Shown: positions 1 to 10,850, counted from the stretch's first letter. The stretch is DNA of 64,000 bases from CAVPHV01 sp963821095 (GCA_963821095.1 CAWGCJ010000008.1:147462-211461); one strand, 5' to 3'. Notes: generated by a model not told the origin, from the sequence alone. Numbers and translations are program-made.

Positions 1-148
1 CGAGCCACCGCTGTGACCATTCGGCCAGGGTGGTTCTCGAGAGTCTCGAGTCGGTCCAGTCAGCGCGGATTGAGGTTCCCGCGTTTCTCCGGACACGACC
101 AGTTGGTGTGGGACTTCAGGGAGCGCTTTCCGTTGTGATTGAGTCCTC

Positions 149-556
149 TCAGTGGTCCGGGTGAGGGACGGCAACCACCGTGAGTTCCGAGATTCCGGTG
201 AAGTCCCGGGGGTTGCAGGTGTGCAAGGGTAGGTCGCTCGAGATGGCGATAGCGGCGATCATGGCGTCGTAGGCACGTGCCGCTGGCTTACGTCCGGCTC
301 TTCGTAGCCCTGCGGCTACCCGGCCGAAGCTGCGGGCCGCGGCAGCGTCAAACGGCAGCGGATCAAAATCGGCCTCGGCCTGCTGGAGGTGCGCCTGACG
401 GGCGGACCGTTCCTCGTCGGTAGACGCCACAAGTGGACCCACCGAGAGTTCGGCCAGGGTGATCGCCGTGATCAGCGGTTCGTCGGGGAGCGGATCGGTG
501 TCCTGCAGCCGACCGAGCAGGATGAGCGTGCTCGTGTCGAGGATCCCGCGGGGCAT
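149..556 (-). CDS. VapC-like PIN-domain toxin
   Basis: A 135-residue PIN-domain protein, the usual VapC length. PIN toxins are metal-dependent RNases that cleave tRNA, rRNA or mRNA when the antitoxin is lost. The N-terminal ILDTSTLI segment carries the first acidic metal ligand, and the C-terminal AYDAMIAAIAI and HTCNPRDF segments match the later conserved acids and the asparagine-rich end of the fold. It lies 3 bases after a small antitoxin gene on the same strand, so the two form a classic antitoxin-first operon. The target RNA cannot be read from the sequence. Confidence 0.9.
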   Translation of the reverse strand: MPRGILDTSTLILLGRLQDTDPLPDEPLITAITLAELSVGPLVASTDEERSARQAHLQQAEADFDPLPFDAAAARSFGRVAAGLRRAGRKPAARAYDAMIAAIAISSDLPLHTCNPRDFTGISELTVVAVPHPDH

Positions 557-559
557 CGA

Positions 560-796
560 TCAGGGGGCGGGATCCAGGACCCGGTCGAGGTCGTGGCGCA
601 ACTGGTTGGGGTCGACGGGCGGGAGTTGCCGGCGGCGGGCAATGATCACGTCGAGCGGCATTGGCTCCCGGCCCAGGGGTCGCAGTTCAGCGACCGGCTT
701 CCCGGAGCGGGTAATCGTGAGCCGCTCACCTTTGGCAGCGCGGTCGACCACGTCGCCGCCGTGGTTGCGGAGTTCCCGGATCGAGACTTCGGACAT
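560..796 (-). CDS. Phd/YefM- or VapB-type antitoxin
   Basis: A 78-residue antitoxin starting MSEVSIRELRNHGG. The segment through GERLTITRSGKPVAEL is typical of the Phd/YefM fold, which binds operator DNA with its N terminus and wraps the toxin with its C terminus. I chose the ATG at 796 because family homology starts exactly there; an in-frame extension upstream looks non-coding. An AT-rich segment around 797-830 (tatcacgtgtgatac) contains a short dyad that could be the autoregulatory operator. It is the partner of the PIN toxin that follows on the same strand. Confidence 0.88.
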   Translation of the reverse strand: MSEVSIRELRNHGGDVVDRAAKGERLTITRSGKPVAELRPLGREPMPLDVIIARRRQLPPVDPNQLRHDLDRVLDPAP

Positions 797-966
797 ATCC
801 CATAGCGTATCACGTGTGATACAGCACGGGAAGACTGTCTCAGGCCCAGCCAACCACACCAATCACCAGATACGGATCCATAACCGATCATTCCGCCGAG
901 TGCGCAAGATCGGTCACTTCCAGGATCGGTCTAGCTCTACATGTCTGTCAGGTTATCCTGATATAG

Positions 967-1284
967 ATGAAAGTGATTGATGTCGACTCTTTGCCAGCGG
1001 ATCCGCTCGAGGCGTTGCGGGAACTTTCTCGGGCGGATGTGGAGCTCGAAGCACTGCGGCGTGAGCGGGTAGAGGTAGCGCGCAGCCAGGGCGCCACCTG
1101 GGACCAGATCGGTGCAAGCCTGGGGATGTCACGCCAGTCGGCGTGGGAGTACTACACCCGCGAACCGCGATGTGTGCTCGACGAGAGCGTGGCTGGCTCT
1201 GATCTCGATGAGGATGAGGCGATGCGGGTTGCCACCGAGGAGGTCAGTCGGGTCCGACGCCGGCACCGGACCTCGGCGTCCTGA
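967..1284 (+). CDS. small helix-turn-helix protein, likely antitoxin of the broken PIN gene
   Basis: A 105-residue protein with a recognisable helix-turn-helix (ARSQGATWDQIGASLGMS, roughly residues 38-55) after a Leu/Arg/Glu-rich helix, and an acidic tail (SDLDEDEAMR). It ends 9 bases before a PIN-family coding sequence on the same strand. Small HTH proteins in this position commonly serve as antitoxins. Since the following PIN gene is disrupted, this one may be an orphan antitoxin. Antitoxin function is inferred from position. Confidence 0.65.
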   Translation: MKVIDVDSLPADPLEALRELSRADVELEALRRERVEVARSQGATWDQIGASLGMSRQSAWEYYTREPRCVLDESVAGSDLDEDEAMRVATEEVSRVRRRHRTSAS

Positions 1285-1293
1285 GCGATTCGG

Positions 1294-1708
1294 ATGCGGG
1301 TGGTGCTCGACGCCAACGTGTTGATCTCTGCGGAGATCAGCAGAGGTTCTTCACACCGGATCGTGCAAGCCTGGCTGCAAATCAGCGGTTCGAGTTGGTG
1401 ATCTGCGATCGGCTGCTCGGGGAAGTGCGCCGCGTGTTGACCGAGCGGCCGCGCCTTCGGAAGGGGTTTTGGTTGGCGCTGCTGAACTGTATGTGACGAC
1501 GGTGGCCACCGCCGCCGACCTTCGACCAGATCCGGCGCCGGGTCCGGCGCTGATCCGGGACTCTGACGACGACTGCGTGATCCACCTGGCCCAGGCTCAC
1601 GACGTCGACTACATCGTCAGCGGTGATGCCGACCTTCTCGGGTGGAACGAACAGGACCCGCCAGTGTTCCCGCCAGCTCAATTCGAGGCGAGACTGAGTC
1701 AATCCTGA
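1294..1708 (+). pseudogene. PIN-domain toxin gene broken by two frameshifts
   Basis: The start MRVVLDANVLISAEI is a textbook PIN N terminus, but this frame stops after 35 codons (TGA near 1399). PIN-like sequence continues in a second frame from about 1377 (RFELVICDRLLGEVRRVLTE) and in a third from about 1469 to the end (DDCVIHLAQAHDVDYIVSGD). All three together restore a full-length ~138-residue toxin of the 'PIN family putative toxin' type. So the gene is complete in content but split by two frame changes, from genuine decay or from sequencing error. It follows the small HTH gene by 9 bases. Confidence 0.8.
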
Positions 1709-2461
1709 GGGTCCACCGTCAGCGCTTGGGCCGCGGCTGGGCCGCGACACGATGAACACTGGGCAGGACGACTCGTACCAACAAGAGGCGAAACCGGAGG
1801 TCAGCGCACGATTCAGGACGAAAGTAGGGGTCACCCAAACCGCTCCGCACTGACCCCGGATCAGGAGGTTGGGGGTCGAACTCGCCAAGTTCGCCGAGTC
1901 ACCTCCGGGCGTGCCACCGAAGCCCCTGTGAGCGGCGGGGGTTTCGTTGCGTTCGGTTTAAGCGGGCTTCGGCTTCTGGGCACCTTGGGAGCCATTCTCG
2001 GGAGCTATCTGTCGTTCGATCGACGATCCACCCGACCAACTGGCTGGCTTCATCAGACCGGCGCCTCCCCCTGTCTATGGCGCGAAAGAGAGAATGTTGC
2101 CCGACCCCCGGACCCAAGACCCAGCCGATATCGGCTCAGTGTCATGATCTGGTGACGTCCAGCGGGTTGGTTCCCCACGACGGTGCCCATACGACGGCGA
2201 GTTGGGCTTTCGCCTCAATGGCGGCGCGTGACTTGGCCGCTGTGTGGTGTGGCGCGGGATGCCGCACTTTGACGAGGTCCTCACCTCTGGGCGAAGATTG
2301 CGTGAGGATGGGGATTTGCCGCATCTTCCGCGGGCTAACACGGATGGGGCGCTGGAGGTCGTGATGGACGAGAAAGTCGCAGCGTCGACTCCTTTGCGGC
2401 TGGCGTCGGCAGCCCTCATCCCGATTGGCGAATCACATCAGCAGAGGTCCCGGAGGCCACC
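1709..2461. other. 753-bp region with no convincing gene
   Basis: Open frames exist on both strands, but none has a ribosome site, a recognisable fold or a codon pattern like its neighbours. A weak hairpin (GAAGCCCC pairing with GGGGTTTC, about 1918-1946) could terminate transcription from the toxin side. I saw no tRNA, repeat or promoter that I would defend. Confidence 0.5.
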
Positions 2462-4702
<2,241 letters not shown>

Positions 4703-4820
4703 CGCCTACGAGCGTTGGCCGTTCTTGGCCCCGACCGGCTCATCCACGCTTGTTGGAGTTGTTGTGCAGGATCTATCAGATGGCCTCATCCGGGTCTCGG
4801 GGTAGCTTCGTAGAGGGATC

Positions 4821-4994
4821 ATGAGCACGACACCACGACACATTCGCATCCGGCGTTACTTCCGGCGTCGCCCCGAAGTAAAGGTATGGGGGGACGCTCG
4901 CGCTCTTCCCTTCACCGAAGGCCAGGCAGTTGTGGGCGCCGGTCAGATAGGGCCGGCCCAGCTCAGCGTCGAGCTTCCCCGACCCACCGTTTGA
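4821..4994 (+). CDS. possible small protein, 57 residues
   Basis: A short open frame, MSTTPRHIRIRRYFRRRP..., ending in LPRPTV. It has a weak GAGGGATC before the ATG. The N terminus is strongly basic and there is no recognisable domain. It sits in an otherwise empty ~570-bp gap between the phosphofructokinase and the Fur-family gene. Apart from this frame and the Fur promoter I see nothing in the gap. It could be chance. Confidence 0.25.
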   Translation: MSTTPRHIRIRRYFRRRPEVKVWGDARALPFTEGQAVVGAGQIGPAQLSVELPRPTV

Positions 4995-5211
4995 ACAGGG
5001 CCACTTCCATCCCGTCAGCGCAATAGCTCTGCCGAGGTCGAGATCCTTCTGGACCGGTGCAGGGGCCCCGTTCGCGGCGACCTCCACGTCGCAGCACGCT
5101 CATAGCTGACACCCGCGAGATCTGGTTGTGAATGGGTTGGCTGCTCTCGAGGATCACATGAGCGACGCGCACTCCCTCTACGGCAATCCCAGTCGTCATT
5201 CCTGTGCCCAT

Positions 5212-5253
5212 TTGACCCGTTTGGGCATTGTCCTATAATGGTCAGTGTCCAAA
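5212..5253 (+). promoter_or_regulatory. promoter with a dyad operator centred on its -10 box
   Basis: TTGACC (5212-5217), a 16-base spacer and a perfect TATAAT (5234-5239) form a strong sigma-70-type promoter 20 bases before the Fur-family ribosome site. The TATAAT is itself the exact centre of an inverted repeat: TTTGGGCATTGTCC (5220-5233) and GGTCAGTGTCCAAA (5240-5253) match at 11 of 14 positions. A repressor bound here would cover the -10 box. Autoregulation by the Fur-family protein just downstream is the natural inference. Confidence 0.75.
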
Positions 5254-5272
5254 TAGGGAACGGGAGGACGAG

Positions 5273-5725
5273 ATGCAGGATGCGGTGCTCCCACCGGCCA
5301 CCAGCAACGCCAGACTTCACAACGCCGGAATGCGCTCGACACTCCCGAGACGAGCCGTTCTCGAGACGATCATGGCCACGCCCGATCACCGATCCGCCGA
5401 CGAAGTGCGGCGGGCTCTCGAGGAACGGGGTATCGACCTCCCGCGATCGTCCATCAACAATATCCTCGGGGCCTTCGCCGGCGCCGGCCTCATCAACCGG
5501 GTCGAGACCCTGCCGGGGCCGGCCCGCTTTGAGCGGGACACCAGCGACCACGACCATTTCTGGTGCGTGAGGTGTCGGCGGGCCTCCAACGTGCCCGCCC
5601 CCCGCATCAAGCCGCCACCGGTGGCGGGCCGGGTTCTGGTTACCGCCATCACCTACCAGGGGGAGTGCGAGACGTGCGGGGGAGCGCATGGAAGCCACAC
5701 GCAACGGAAGGACCGACATCGATGA
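5273..5725 (+). CDS. Fur-family metal-dependent transcriptional regulator
   Basis: A 150-residue Fur/PerR/Zur-like repressor. Residues ~20-80 form the winged helix (SADEVRRALEERGIDLP, then SSINNILGAFAGAGLI). The structural zinc site is complete: C98 and C101 (CVRC) plus C132 and C135 (CETC). The HDHFWC segment supplies His residues typical of the regulatory metal site. The ATG at 5273 follows GGGAGGA. It is transcribed from the strong operator-covered promoter upstream and overlaps the next gene by 4 bases (ATGA). Iron, zinc, manganese and peroxide sensing cannot be told apart here. Confidence 0.88.
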   Translation: MQDAVLPPATSNARLHNAGMRSTLPRRAVLETIMATPDHRSADEVRRALEERGIDLPRSSINNILGAFAGAGLINRVETLPGPARFERDTSDHDHFWCVRCRRASNVPAPRIKPPPVAGRVLVTAITYQGECETCGGAHGSHTQRKDRHR

Positions 5726-6231
5726 ACACCACGAGCACACGACAGAAACCACGCTGGATCACCGAGATGAGCAGCGTCCTTGTCGCTCTAGCTCAGAGCC
5801 GGAGAACGCTGCGGCAGGCGGCGAGGGCATCAGGTGACCGCCACATGTCGCACCGCCTCCGGCGACTCGCTCGTCGCCGACGGGCCGCCGCTGAGGAACT
5901 CAAACGGGCTGCTCCGGTGCCTTCGGTCGAGGTGCTTACGCCCGACCCCGAGGCAATCGTTGTCGACGACCAGATTCGGACCGCCACGGAGATCGGAACG
6001 ACAGCTGCATGCCTCCGAGCCAACCGAAGACTGCGAGCCGCCATCGAATCTACCCTCGAGGCGAATCCGCCGTCACGTGTGCAAAGGCGGCTCGAGGCGC
6101 TTCGCGACCAGACCGACCTGGACGCAGCCACATACAATGCCCGGCTGCGCGAACTCGTCGTGGTAGCGATCCCGGTCGACTCGCTTGCCTTGTCACATGG
6201 TGAGGTCGAAGGGACTGGGCGCGGAGACTGA
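5722..6231 (+). CDS. helical protein translationally coupled to the Fur-family gene
   Basis: A 169-residue, Arg/Ala-rich protein predicted to be almost entirely helical, with no signal peptide or membrane segment. Its ATG overlaps the Fur stop codon (ATGA), so the two are almost certainly co-translated. The arrangement of long amphipathic helices loosely recalls ferritin-like or DUF2383-type bundles, but I see no clear metal-ligand set and do not assign a function. Its regulation by the adjacent metal sensor is the best clue to its role. Confidence 0.7.
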   Translation: MNTTSTRQKPRWITEMSSVLVALAQSRRTLRQAARASGDRHMSHRLRRLARRRRAAAEELKRAAPVPSVEVLTPDPEAIVVDDQIRTATEIGTTAACLRANRRLRAAIESTLEANPPSRVQRRLEALRDQTDLDAATYNARLRELVVVAIPVDSLALSHGEVEGTGRGD

Positions 6232-6381
6232 CTGCCCTCGCCCCGCCCTTCATCGTCAGGCCGCTCCGGTCGAGGTACCGATCGCCTCCTTGGACCTCGG
6301 CGGCGAGATCGACCTTGACCAGCCACTTTGCGGATCACTCGCATGCATTGCGGTCCCTCGTGACCTTGTAGCCTGCCGCCT

Positions 6382-6918
6382 ATGGCAACTCTGGTGTTGA
6401 CGGTTATCGGTGACGACAGATCGGGTCTGGTGGACGCCCTTTCAGGCGTCATCGCCGACCACGGCGGAAATTGGGACAAGAGTCGGATGGCGCGCCTGGC
6501 AGGCAAGTTCGCCGGGATCGTGATGGTTGCCGTCCCCGACGCTGCTGCCGATGCTTTCATCGCCGACCTGGAGCCGCTCGAGGCGCAGGGCCTTCTCGAC
6601 ATCACGGTGGAGCGTGCCGTGCCGAGCAAGCAGGTAGACGACTCGGCGCGGTACCGGATGGACATCATCGGTCTCGATCATCCGGGGATCATTCACGAGG
6701 TATCGCACGCTCTCGCCGGGCGCGAGGTGAGCATCGAAGAGCTCAGCACCGAGTCGAGGAGCGCCCCGATGGCCGGTGACACCATCTTCGAGGCGCGCGC
6801 TTGGATGCGGGTTCCCGCCGGGGTCTCGCTGCAGGAACTCACGGAGAGTCTGGGGCGTCTCGGCGACGAACTCGCAGTCGATATCGAGGTTGCCAGGGAT
6901 CCGGATCAGACTCCCTAG
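6382..6918 (+). CDS. tandem ACT-domain protein, GcvR-like
   Basis: A 178-residue protein with two ACT domains. The first begins LVLTVIGDDRSGLVDALS (residues ~4-80), and the second begins YRMDIIGLDHPGIIHEVS (~90-170). This is the layout of the glycine-cleavage repressor GcvR and related amino-acid-sensing proteins, which have no DNA-binding domain of their own. A TAGCCT -10-like box at 6369-6374 lies 7 bases before the ATG, so the mRNA is probably leaderless. The ligand is unknown; no glycine-cleavage genes lie nearby, so the GcvR role is only suggestive. Confidence 0.8.
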   Translation: MATLVLTVIGDDRSGLVDALSGVIADHGGNWDKSRMARLAGKFAGIVMVAVPDAAADAFIADLEPLEAQGLLDITVERAVPSKQVDDSARYRMDIIGLDHPGIIHEVSHALAGREVSIEELSTESRSAPMAGDTIFEARAWMRVPAGVSLQELTESLGRLGDELAVDIEVARDPDQTP

Positions 6919-7025
6919 CCGAGACCGTTGGGGCTGCGGCTCGTCACCCCCAGCTTCCCGCTAGGCGCTTCCGAGGCGAGTCTTGGCGGTGTTGGGTTGC
7001 GGCGCCCTGGCCGGACCCGTGGTCG

Positions 7026-7391
7026 CTACTTCTTCTTGGTGGGCTTGGCGGGTAGCGTGCCGACCCATTCCCACGACCGATCGAACCAGTCGGTGAGGGT
7101 GTCGGCGTCGGCGAGCAACTCAGCGGGGACGGATGAGTAGCCGCGCATCGTGGCGCCGTACTGGATCACGTCGCCGCTCCCGTAGCTCGATCGGAACTCG
7201 TCCGTCAGTTCGTCCGAGAGGCGCAGAGCCATCGTCCCGTCGGCGTCGAGGAAGCTGAACATGTGACCGTTGCGGGAGGTATACGGGTTCTTGGCGCCCT
7301 TCACCTCAGCGCCGCTCTGGCTCGCTTCGACGACCGACCGGTATGCCTCCAGCACCGCGGGCGGTCCCTCGTACTTTGATCCACCGGGCAA
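7026..7391 (-). CDS. TfoX-like conserved protein of unknown function
   Basis: A 121-residue soluble protein read from TTG at 7391, chosen because AGGAGG lies 6 bases upstream. Its core (KNPYTSRNGHMFSFLDADG, then a LADADTLTDWFDRSWEWV helix) resembles short actinobacterial TfoX-N/YjbR-like domain proteins. It ends in a Lys-rich tail (TKKK). There is no catalytic motif or membrane segment. It is convergent with the ACT gene and divergent from the TetR gene. Confidence 0.7.
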   Translation of the reverse strand: MPGGSKYEGPPAVLEAYRSVVEASQSGAEVKGAKNPYTSRNGHMFSFLDADGTMALRLSDELTDEFRSSYGSGDVIQYGATMRGYSSVPAELLADADTLTDWFDRSWEWVGTLPAKPTKKK

Positions 7392-7440
7392 GCCTCACCT
7401 CCTGGTGACTCTGACATCAAACCTACCGGACGCTGGGGAC

Positions 7441-7478
7441 GATCTGCAGATCAGTTTGTTTATAATACGGGACAGTAT
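7441..7478 (+). promoter_or_regulatory. TetR promoter region with two dyads
   Basis: A perfect 12-bp palindrome, GATCTGCAGATC (7441-7452), is followed by TATAAT (7461-7466). A second dyad, ATAC-N6-GTAT (7465-7478), overlaps the -10 box and the probable transcription start. Both are plausible operators for the TetR regulator that begins only a few bases later. The 5' leader must be very short. Confidence 0.55.
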
Positions 7479-7481
7479 GGT

Positions 7482-8105
7482 ATGGTAAAGGCGATGGCGA
7501 CAACTATGACTACCAAGCCTCGGCTGAGGGGCAGGCCCCGTGACCCGGCGGTAGATCGAGCGATTCTCGAGTCGGCTCGGTCTGTGTTGGCCGAACGCGG
7601 ATTCACCGGCGCATCGATGGATGAAATTGCCCGCAGTGCCGGCGTTGGCAAGGACACGCTGTATCGACGCTACCGGTCCAAAGAGGATCTAGTTCTGCAC
7701 CTGCTCACGAAGTTCGCTGAGGAAGGTGTTCCGGTGCCGGCGCTCGACGATCCGCGCTATGCATTGTTTCTCTTCCTCCAAGACATCGTCCGAGTCAACC
7801 GGCGCACCGACCTTGGGGCCATCATTGCCGGAATCGTGGGCGAATCGGCACGGAACCAGCGCCTCGCCGATGGGTTTCACGACTTTTGGTCCGAGAGACG
7901 GACTATCGCGGCGGAACTCGTTCGCGATATCGCCACCGAGGCGACCGATGGGGAGGTCGAGCTGATATTGGATCACGTCCTCGGACCCATCTACTACCGC
8001 CTCCTTCTCACCGGAGCCACAGTCGACGACGAGTACCTCTGGGGCCTCATCGTCACCATTCCGTGGTCACCAGATGAACAGCTGAATCAACAAGAGCCAG
8101 GATGA
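7482..8105 (+). CDS. TetR/AcrR-family transcriptional regulator
   Basis: A 207-residue repressor. Residues ~20-65 hold the TetR helix-turn-helix (AILESARSVLAERGFTGASM, then GVGKDTLYRRYRSKEDL). The C-terminal ligand domain matches the TetR_C fold with no identifiable ligand. The start is either the ATG at 7482 or the ATG at 7494. Its -10 box and dyad overlap the start region, suggesting autorepression. A UspA-like gene follows 12 bases later and is probably co-transcribed. Confidence 0.88.
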   Translation: MVKAMATTMTTKPRLRGRPRDPAVDRAILESARSVLAERGFTGASMDEIARSAGVGKDTLYRRYRSKEDLVLHLLTKFAEEGVPVPALDDPRYALFLFLQDIVRVNRRTDLGAIIAGIVGESARNQRLADGFHDFWSERRTIAAELVRDIATEATDGEVELILDHVLGPIYYRLLLTGATVDDEYLWGLIVTIPWSPDEQLNQQEPG

Positions 8106-8117
8106 AGAGGAACCAAC

Positions 8118-8567
8118 ATGAATACTCAAGAACACATGATCGCCGTCATCGAACCCGCCCGCGATGGTGATGCGACCATCGAAGTCGCCAAGGAAAACGG
8201 AGTCATCGAAGTCGCCAAAGAGGTAGTCGATCGTGGAGGGCGCGTCACCGTGCTCGTGCTGATCACCCGGGACACCGTCGCCAACATCTCAGCTTTTGCC
8301 GAGGCAGAGGACATCGCCTTCCCAGACGCGAGGGAGATCTACCTCGAACGGCTCGCCGCGGTCTACTCCTCGCGCTTTGGGGATCACGACGTCGCAACGA
8401 TCGTGACCGGCGGTCCCAAGCCGAACAGGATTGCTTTCGATACAGTCGGCAAGGTGGCCGCGACGAGCGTGGTCATGGACCAGCAGTTGGCGACGCGACG
8501 TTCCTGGCGCTCGTCCGTGGCGCGGTCTCGAGTGCCGGTCGTTATCGCTCCTCCCGTTGCCGCCTGA
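8118..8567 (+). CDS. UspA-like universal stress domain protein
   Basis: A 149-residue cytoplasmic protein with an alpha/beta USP-like pattern: HMIAVIEPARDGDATIEVA as first strand and helix, GRVTVLVLI as second strand, and a C-terminal VPVVIAPPVAA. The ATP-loop motif (G-x2-G-x9-G-S/T) is not clear, so it may not bind ATP. AGGAACC precedes the ATG. It forms a two-gene unit with the TetR regulator and is probably its target. Confidence 0.6.
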   Translation: MNTQEHMIAVIEPARDGDATIEVAKENGVIEVAKEVVDRGGRVTVLVLITRDTVANISAFAEAEDIAFPDAREIYLERLAAVYSSRFGDHDVATIVTGGPKPNRIAFDTVGKVAATSVVMDQQLATRRSWRSSVARSRVPVVIAPPVAA

Positions 8568-8854
8568 GGGCTAGCGACGCCGCCGGCGGCTAGGAGATTC
8601 GAGCCGCCATGCGGGGGCCCGACGACGTCGTCTGGAGACGGTGCCGGAGCAGGTCATGAACTGCTTGCGTCGATGTGGGAGCGGGCGATGTCCCATTTTC
8701 CGCCGCGCCGGAGCCCCGAGCAGTAGCGCAAACAACGCCACGTCGGCTGCGTGTCGACGAGACCGGCGTCATAGGGATCATGCCTGTACAAAGATGCTGC
8801 TGGACTTCGCCAGCAACCCGCAGCCCGCAGTGCCGACCGGAGGAAGGCAGACTC

Positions 8855-9283
8855 ATGGACCTCGATGCAGCCATTGCATGGGCCTCGACCCGCAAACACG
8901 CCACGCTCATCACGATCCGGCGCGATGGCCGTCCCCAGTCTTCGGACATTGTGTACGGCGTCGATGACGGTGTCTTTCTCATCTCGATCACCGACGATCG
9001 AGCCAAGACGATCAACATGCGCCGCGACCCGCGAGTTGTGCTCCACCTGTCCGAACCCGGATCATGGTCGTACCTGTCGCTCGACGGGACCGTCGAACTC
9101 ACCGACGTCACCGTCAGCCCGGAGGATGCAACCAACGACGCGCTGGTCTCCTACTTCGAAACCGTGGCCGGGAAGGCCCATCCCGATTGGGACGAGTACC
9201 GCCAGGCGATGGTCGATCAGGGGCGGCTCCTCGCCCGATTCACCCCGACCGGAGCCGTCGGCCAGATCAACGAGTCCTCGTGA
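8855..9283 (+). CDS. pyridoxamine 5'-phosphate oxidase-fold (F420/FMN) protein
   Basis: A 142-residue split-barrel protein. The strands HATLITIRRDGRPQSSDIVY and the VSYFETVAGKAHPDWDEYRQ helix are typical of actinobacterial 'PPOX class F420-dependent' enzymes, which reduce a range of small molecules with F420H2 or FMN. The ATG at 8855 follows GAGGAAGGCAG; the open frame extends further upstream but without homology. The ~290 bp before it show nothing recognisable. The substrate is unknown. Confidence 0.85.
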   Translation: MDLDAAIAWASTRKHATLITIRRDGRPQSSDIVYGVDDGVFLISITDDRAKTINMRRDPRVVLHLSEPGSWSYLSLDGTVELTDVTVSPEDATNDALVSYFETVAGKAHPDWDEYRQAMVDQGRLLARFTPTGAVGQINESS

Positions 9284-9416
9284 TCCACTCCCTGCAGCCG
9301 AGCCTCACTCCACCGCCGCAGCCAGTTACCGATCCTGCATATCTGCTGCTGGCGTTCTCCGACGCGTGGCAAGCCGGAGCGCGCGGCTCGAACAAACCAA
9401 CTGATACGCTGCGCGC

Positions 9417-9710
9417 ATGAGTTCCGCCAGTCGATCAGATTGGGCGACGGTGGTGGCCTCGTTCGCAGCGTTCTTCGAGGGTTTGGGGACCGTTGCGGTT
9501 GATGGTGACTCTGCCTCGTTCGCTGCGCCCGACGCCGGCACCGGGTTGGTGCTCGGTAGGGACGGCACCTCGAAGTCGTTCATGCCGCTCCATGGAATGC
9601 GCGCCCGATGGGAGAACGTGACTTTTGACACCGACGAACGAACGGTCACGCTGTCAGGCGACGGTTTCGCCTATACCTACCGGGTTCCTCCAGAGTTGGG
9701 CAGTCGCTGA
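9417..9710 (+). CDS. small conserved hypothetical protein
   Basis: A 97-residue soluble protein. It alternates short helices and strands (SDWATVVASFAAFFEGLG, then VTFDTDERTVTLSGDG). I recognise no family. A TACGCT -10-like box at 9405-9410 lies 6 bases before the ATG and there is no ribosome site, so it is probably translated from a leaderless mRNA. This pattern recurs in the window and supports it being real. The ~210 bp after it hold nothing I can name. Confidence 0.55.
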   Translation: MSSASRSDWATVVASFAAFFEGLGTVAVDGDSASFAAPDAGTGLVLGRDGTSKSFMPLHGMRARWENVTFDTDERTVTLSGDGFAYTYRVPPELGSR

Positions 9711-9924
9711 ACGGGTGCGCCCCCACCCAATTCCCGATTCCTAGGTGGTCCACGCATCGGTCCGCCATCCGAGGCGCGGGCTTGGCGCATATCAGGTGTG
9801 CTCAGAATGGGGACCTGGTGCAGTTCCCGCTGCGAATGCATCCAATCTCGAACGACGTCGGATGACGCTCACGCAGCGGCACAGGGCATCGGCCTGCACT
9901 GGCCCAACCGTTTATGCACCTGGT

Positions 9925-10794
9925 TTACGCCGTCGTTCCCTCACTCATGCTTCCGCCCGGTTGGGTGAAGTTGCTTCCCTGGCTGGAGTACGTGGCCGGT
10001 AGATGCAGGAACTTCGAATAGGTTCTGATAGTCCACGAGACGGGTCCACGGAAGAAGTAGGCCTCGGGCGTTGCGATCTGGTCGATGTCCTTCTTGTATC
10101 GCTCGGCGGTGCCTTTCGACAGGTGGAACTTCAGTTCACCGTTGGTCTCGAACGTTTCGTGAATGATCAATGCATCCTCGCCGACGACTTGGTACGCCTC
10201 GAATCTGAGCAAACCCTGCTCCATCGAGTGGGCGTCGGTACCCACGCGTTGCCACCAGTACTTCAGGTCCTTCAGGTGGGTCCCCTCCCCCGGCTTGCAC
10301 GTCCATTTGGCGGTCACGTTGATGGCCGTCTCCGGGTCGGGGCGCCGGTAGTCCTCCCTCACGTATCCGAAGAGGAGCTCTCCAAACACCGCAGGTACGT
10401 TCTTCGCAAGGACCGCCTCCCGGACGGGAACCGGAATGCTGATGCCACGGATCAGGTGTAGCTCCGGCTTGGCGACCTTGGTGAGCGCCGCCATGTGCTC
10501 GGTTGCCGTTGTGGAGAAGTAGTGCATCAGGGCGTCGGGGTTCTTGAAGACGTGGTGGACCAGGACGGCGTCTTCGCCAACCGCATGGTTGATCTCGGTT
10601 GATAGGACCCCGTCATCTGCTCTGGCTCCGGCATGGATGTCCTCCCACTCTTGGAGCATTTCCTTCGATTCGGCAGATGCCCTGAACCGCCCGCCTTGTT
10701 TCGTGGGGATCCATTTGCCGGTCACGCTGATCTCCTGACCGAGCTTGGAAGCCTCGGCGAGGAAGGGCGGCAGGGGTTCGTGGGTCTGGGTCAT
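9925..10794 (-). CDS. protein with two antibiotic-biosynthesis-monooxygenase-like halves
   Basis: A 289-residue protein made of two similar ferredoxin-like halves. Each has a 'F(K/E)A..ED A(V/L)(L/I)(V/I)H..F.N' stretch: EDAVLVHHVFKNPDALMHYF in the first, EDALIIHETFETNGELKFHL in the second. That resembles Dabb/ABM stress-responsive folds. ABM domains act as cofactor-free oxygenases or just as small-molecule binding modules. TTAGGAGAG precedes the ATG. Function is unknown. Confidence 0.6.
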   Translation of the reverse strand: MTQTHEPLPPFLAEASKLGQEISVTGKWIPTKQGGRFRASAESKEMLQEWEDIHAGARADDGVLSTEINHAVGEDAVLVHHVFKNPDALMHYFSTTATEHMAALTKVAKPELHLIRGISIPVPVREAVLAKNVPAVFGELLFGYVREDYRRPDPETAINVTAKWTCKPGEGTHLKDLKYWWQRVGTDAHSMEQGLLRFEAYQVVGEDALIIHETFETNGELKFHLSKGTAERYKKDIDQIATPEAYFFRGPVSWTIRTYSKFLHLPATYSSQGSNFTQPGGSMSEGTTA

Positions 10795-10850
10795 TGTTGC
10801 TCTCCTAACGGTTCGAAATGGGTGGTGACGGTATCTCGGGTGGCGACGCG

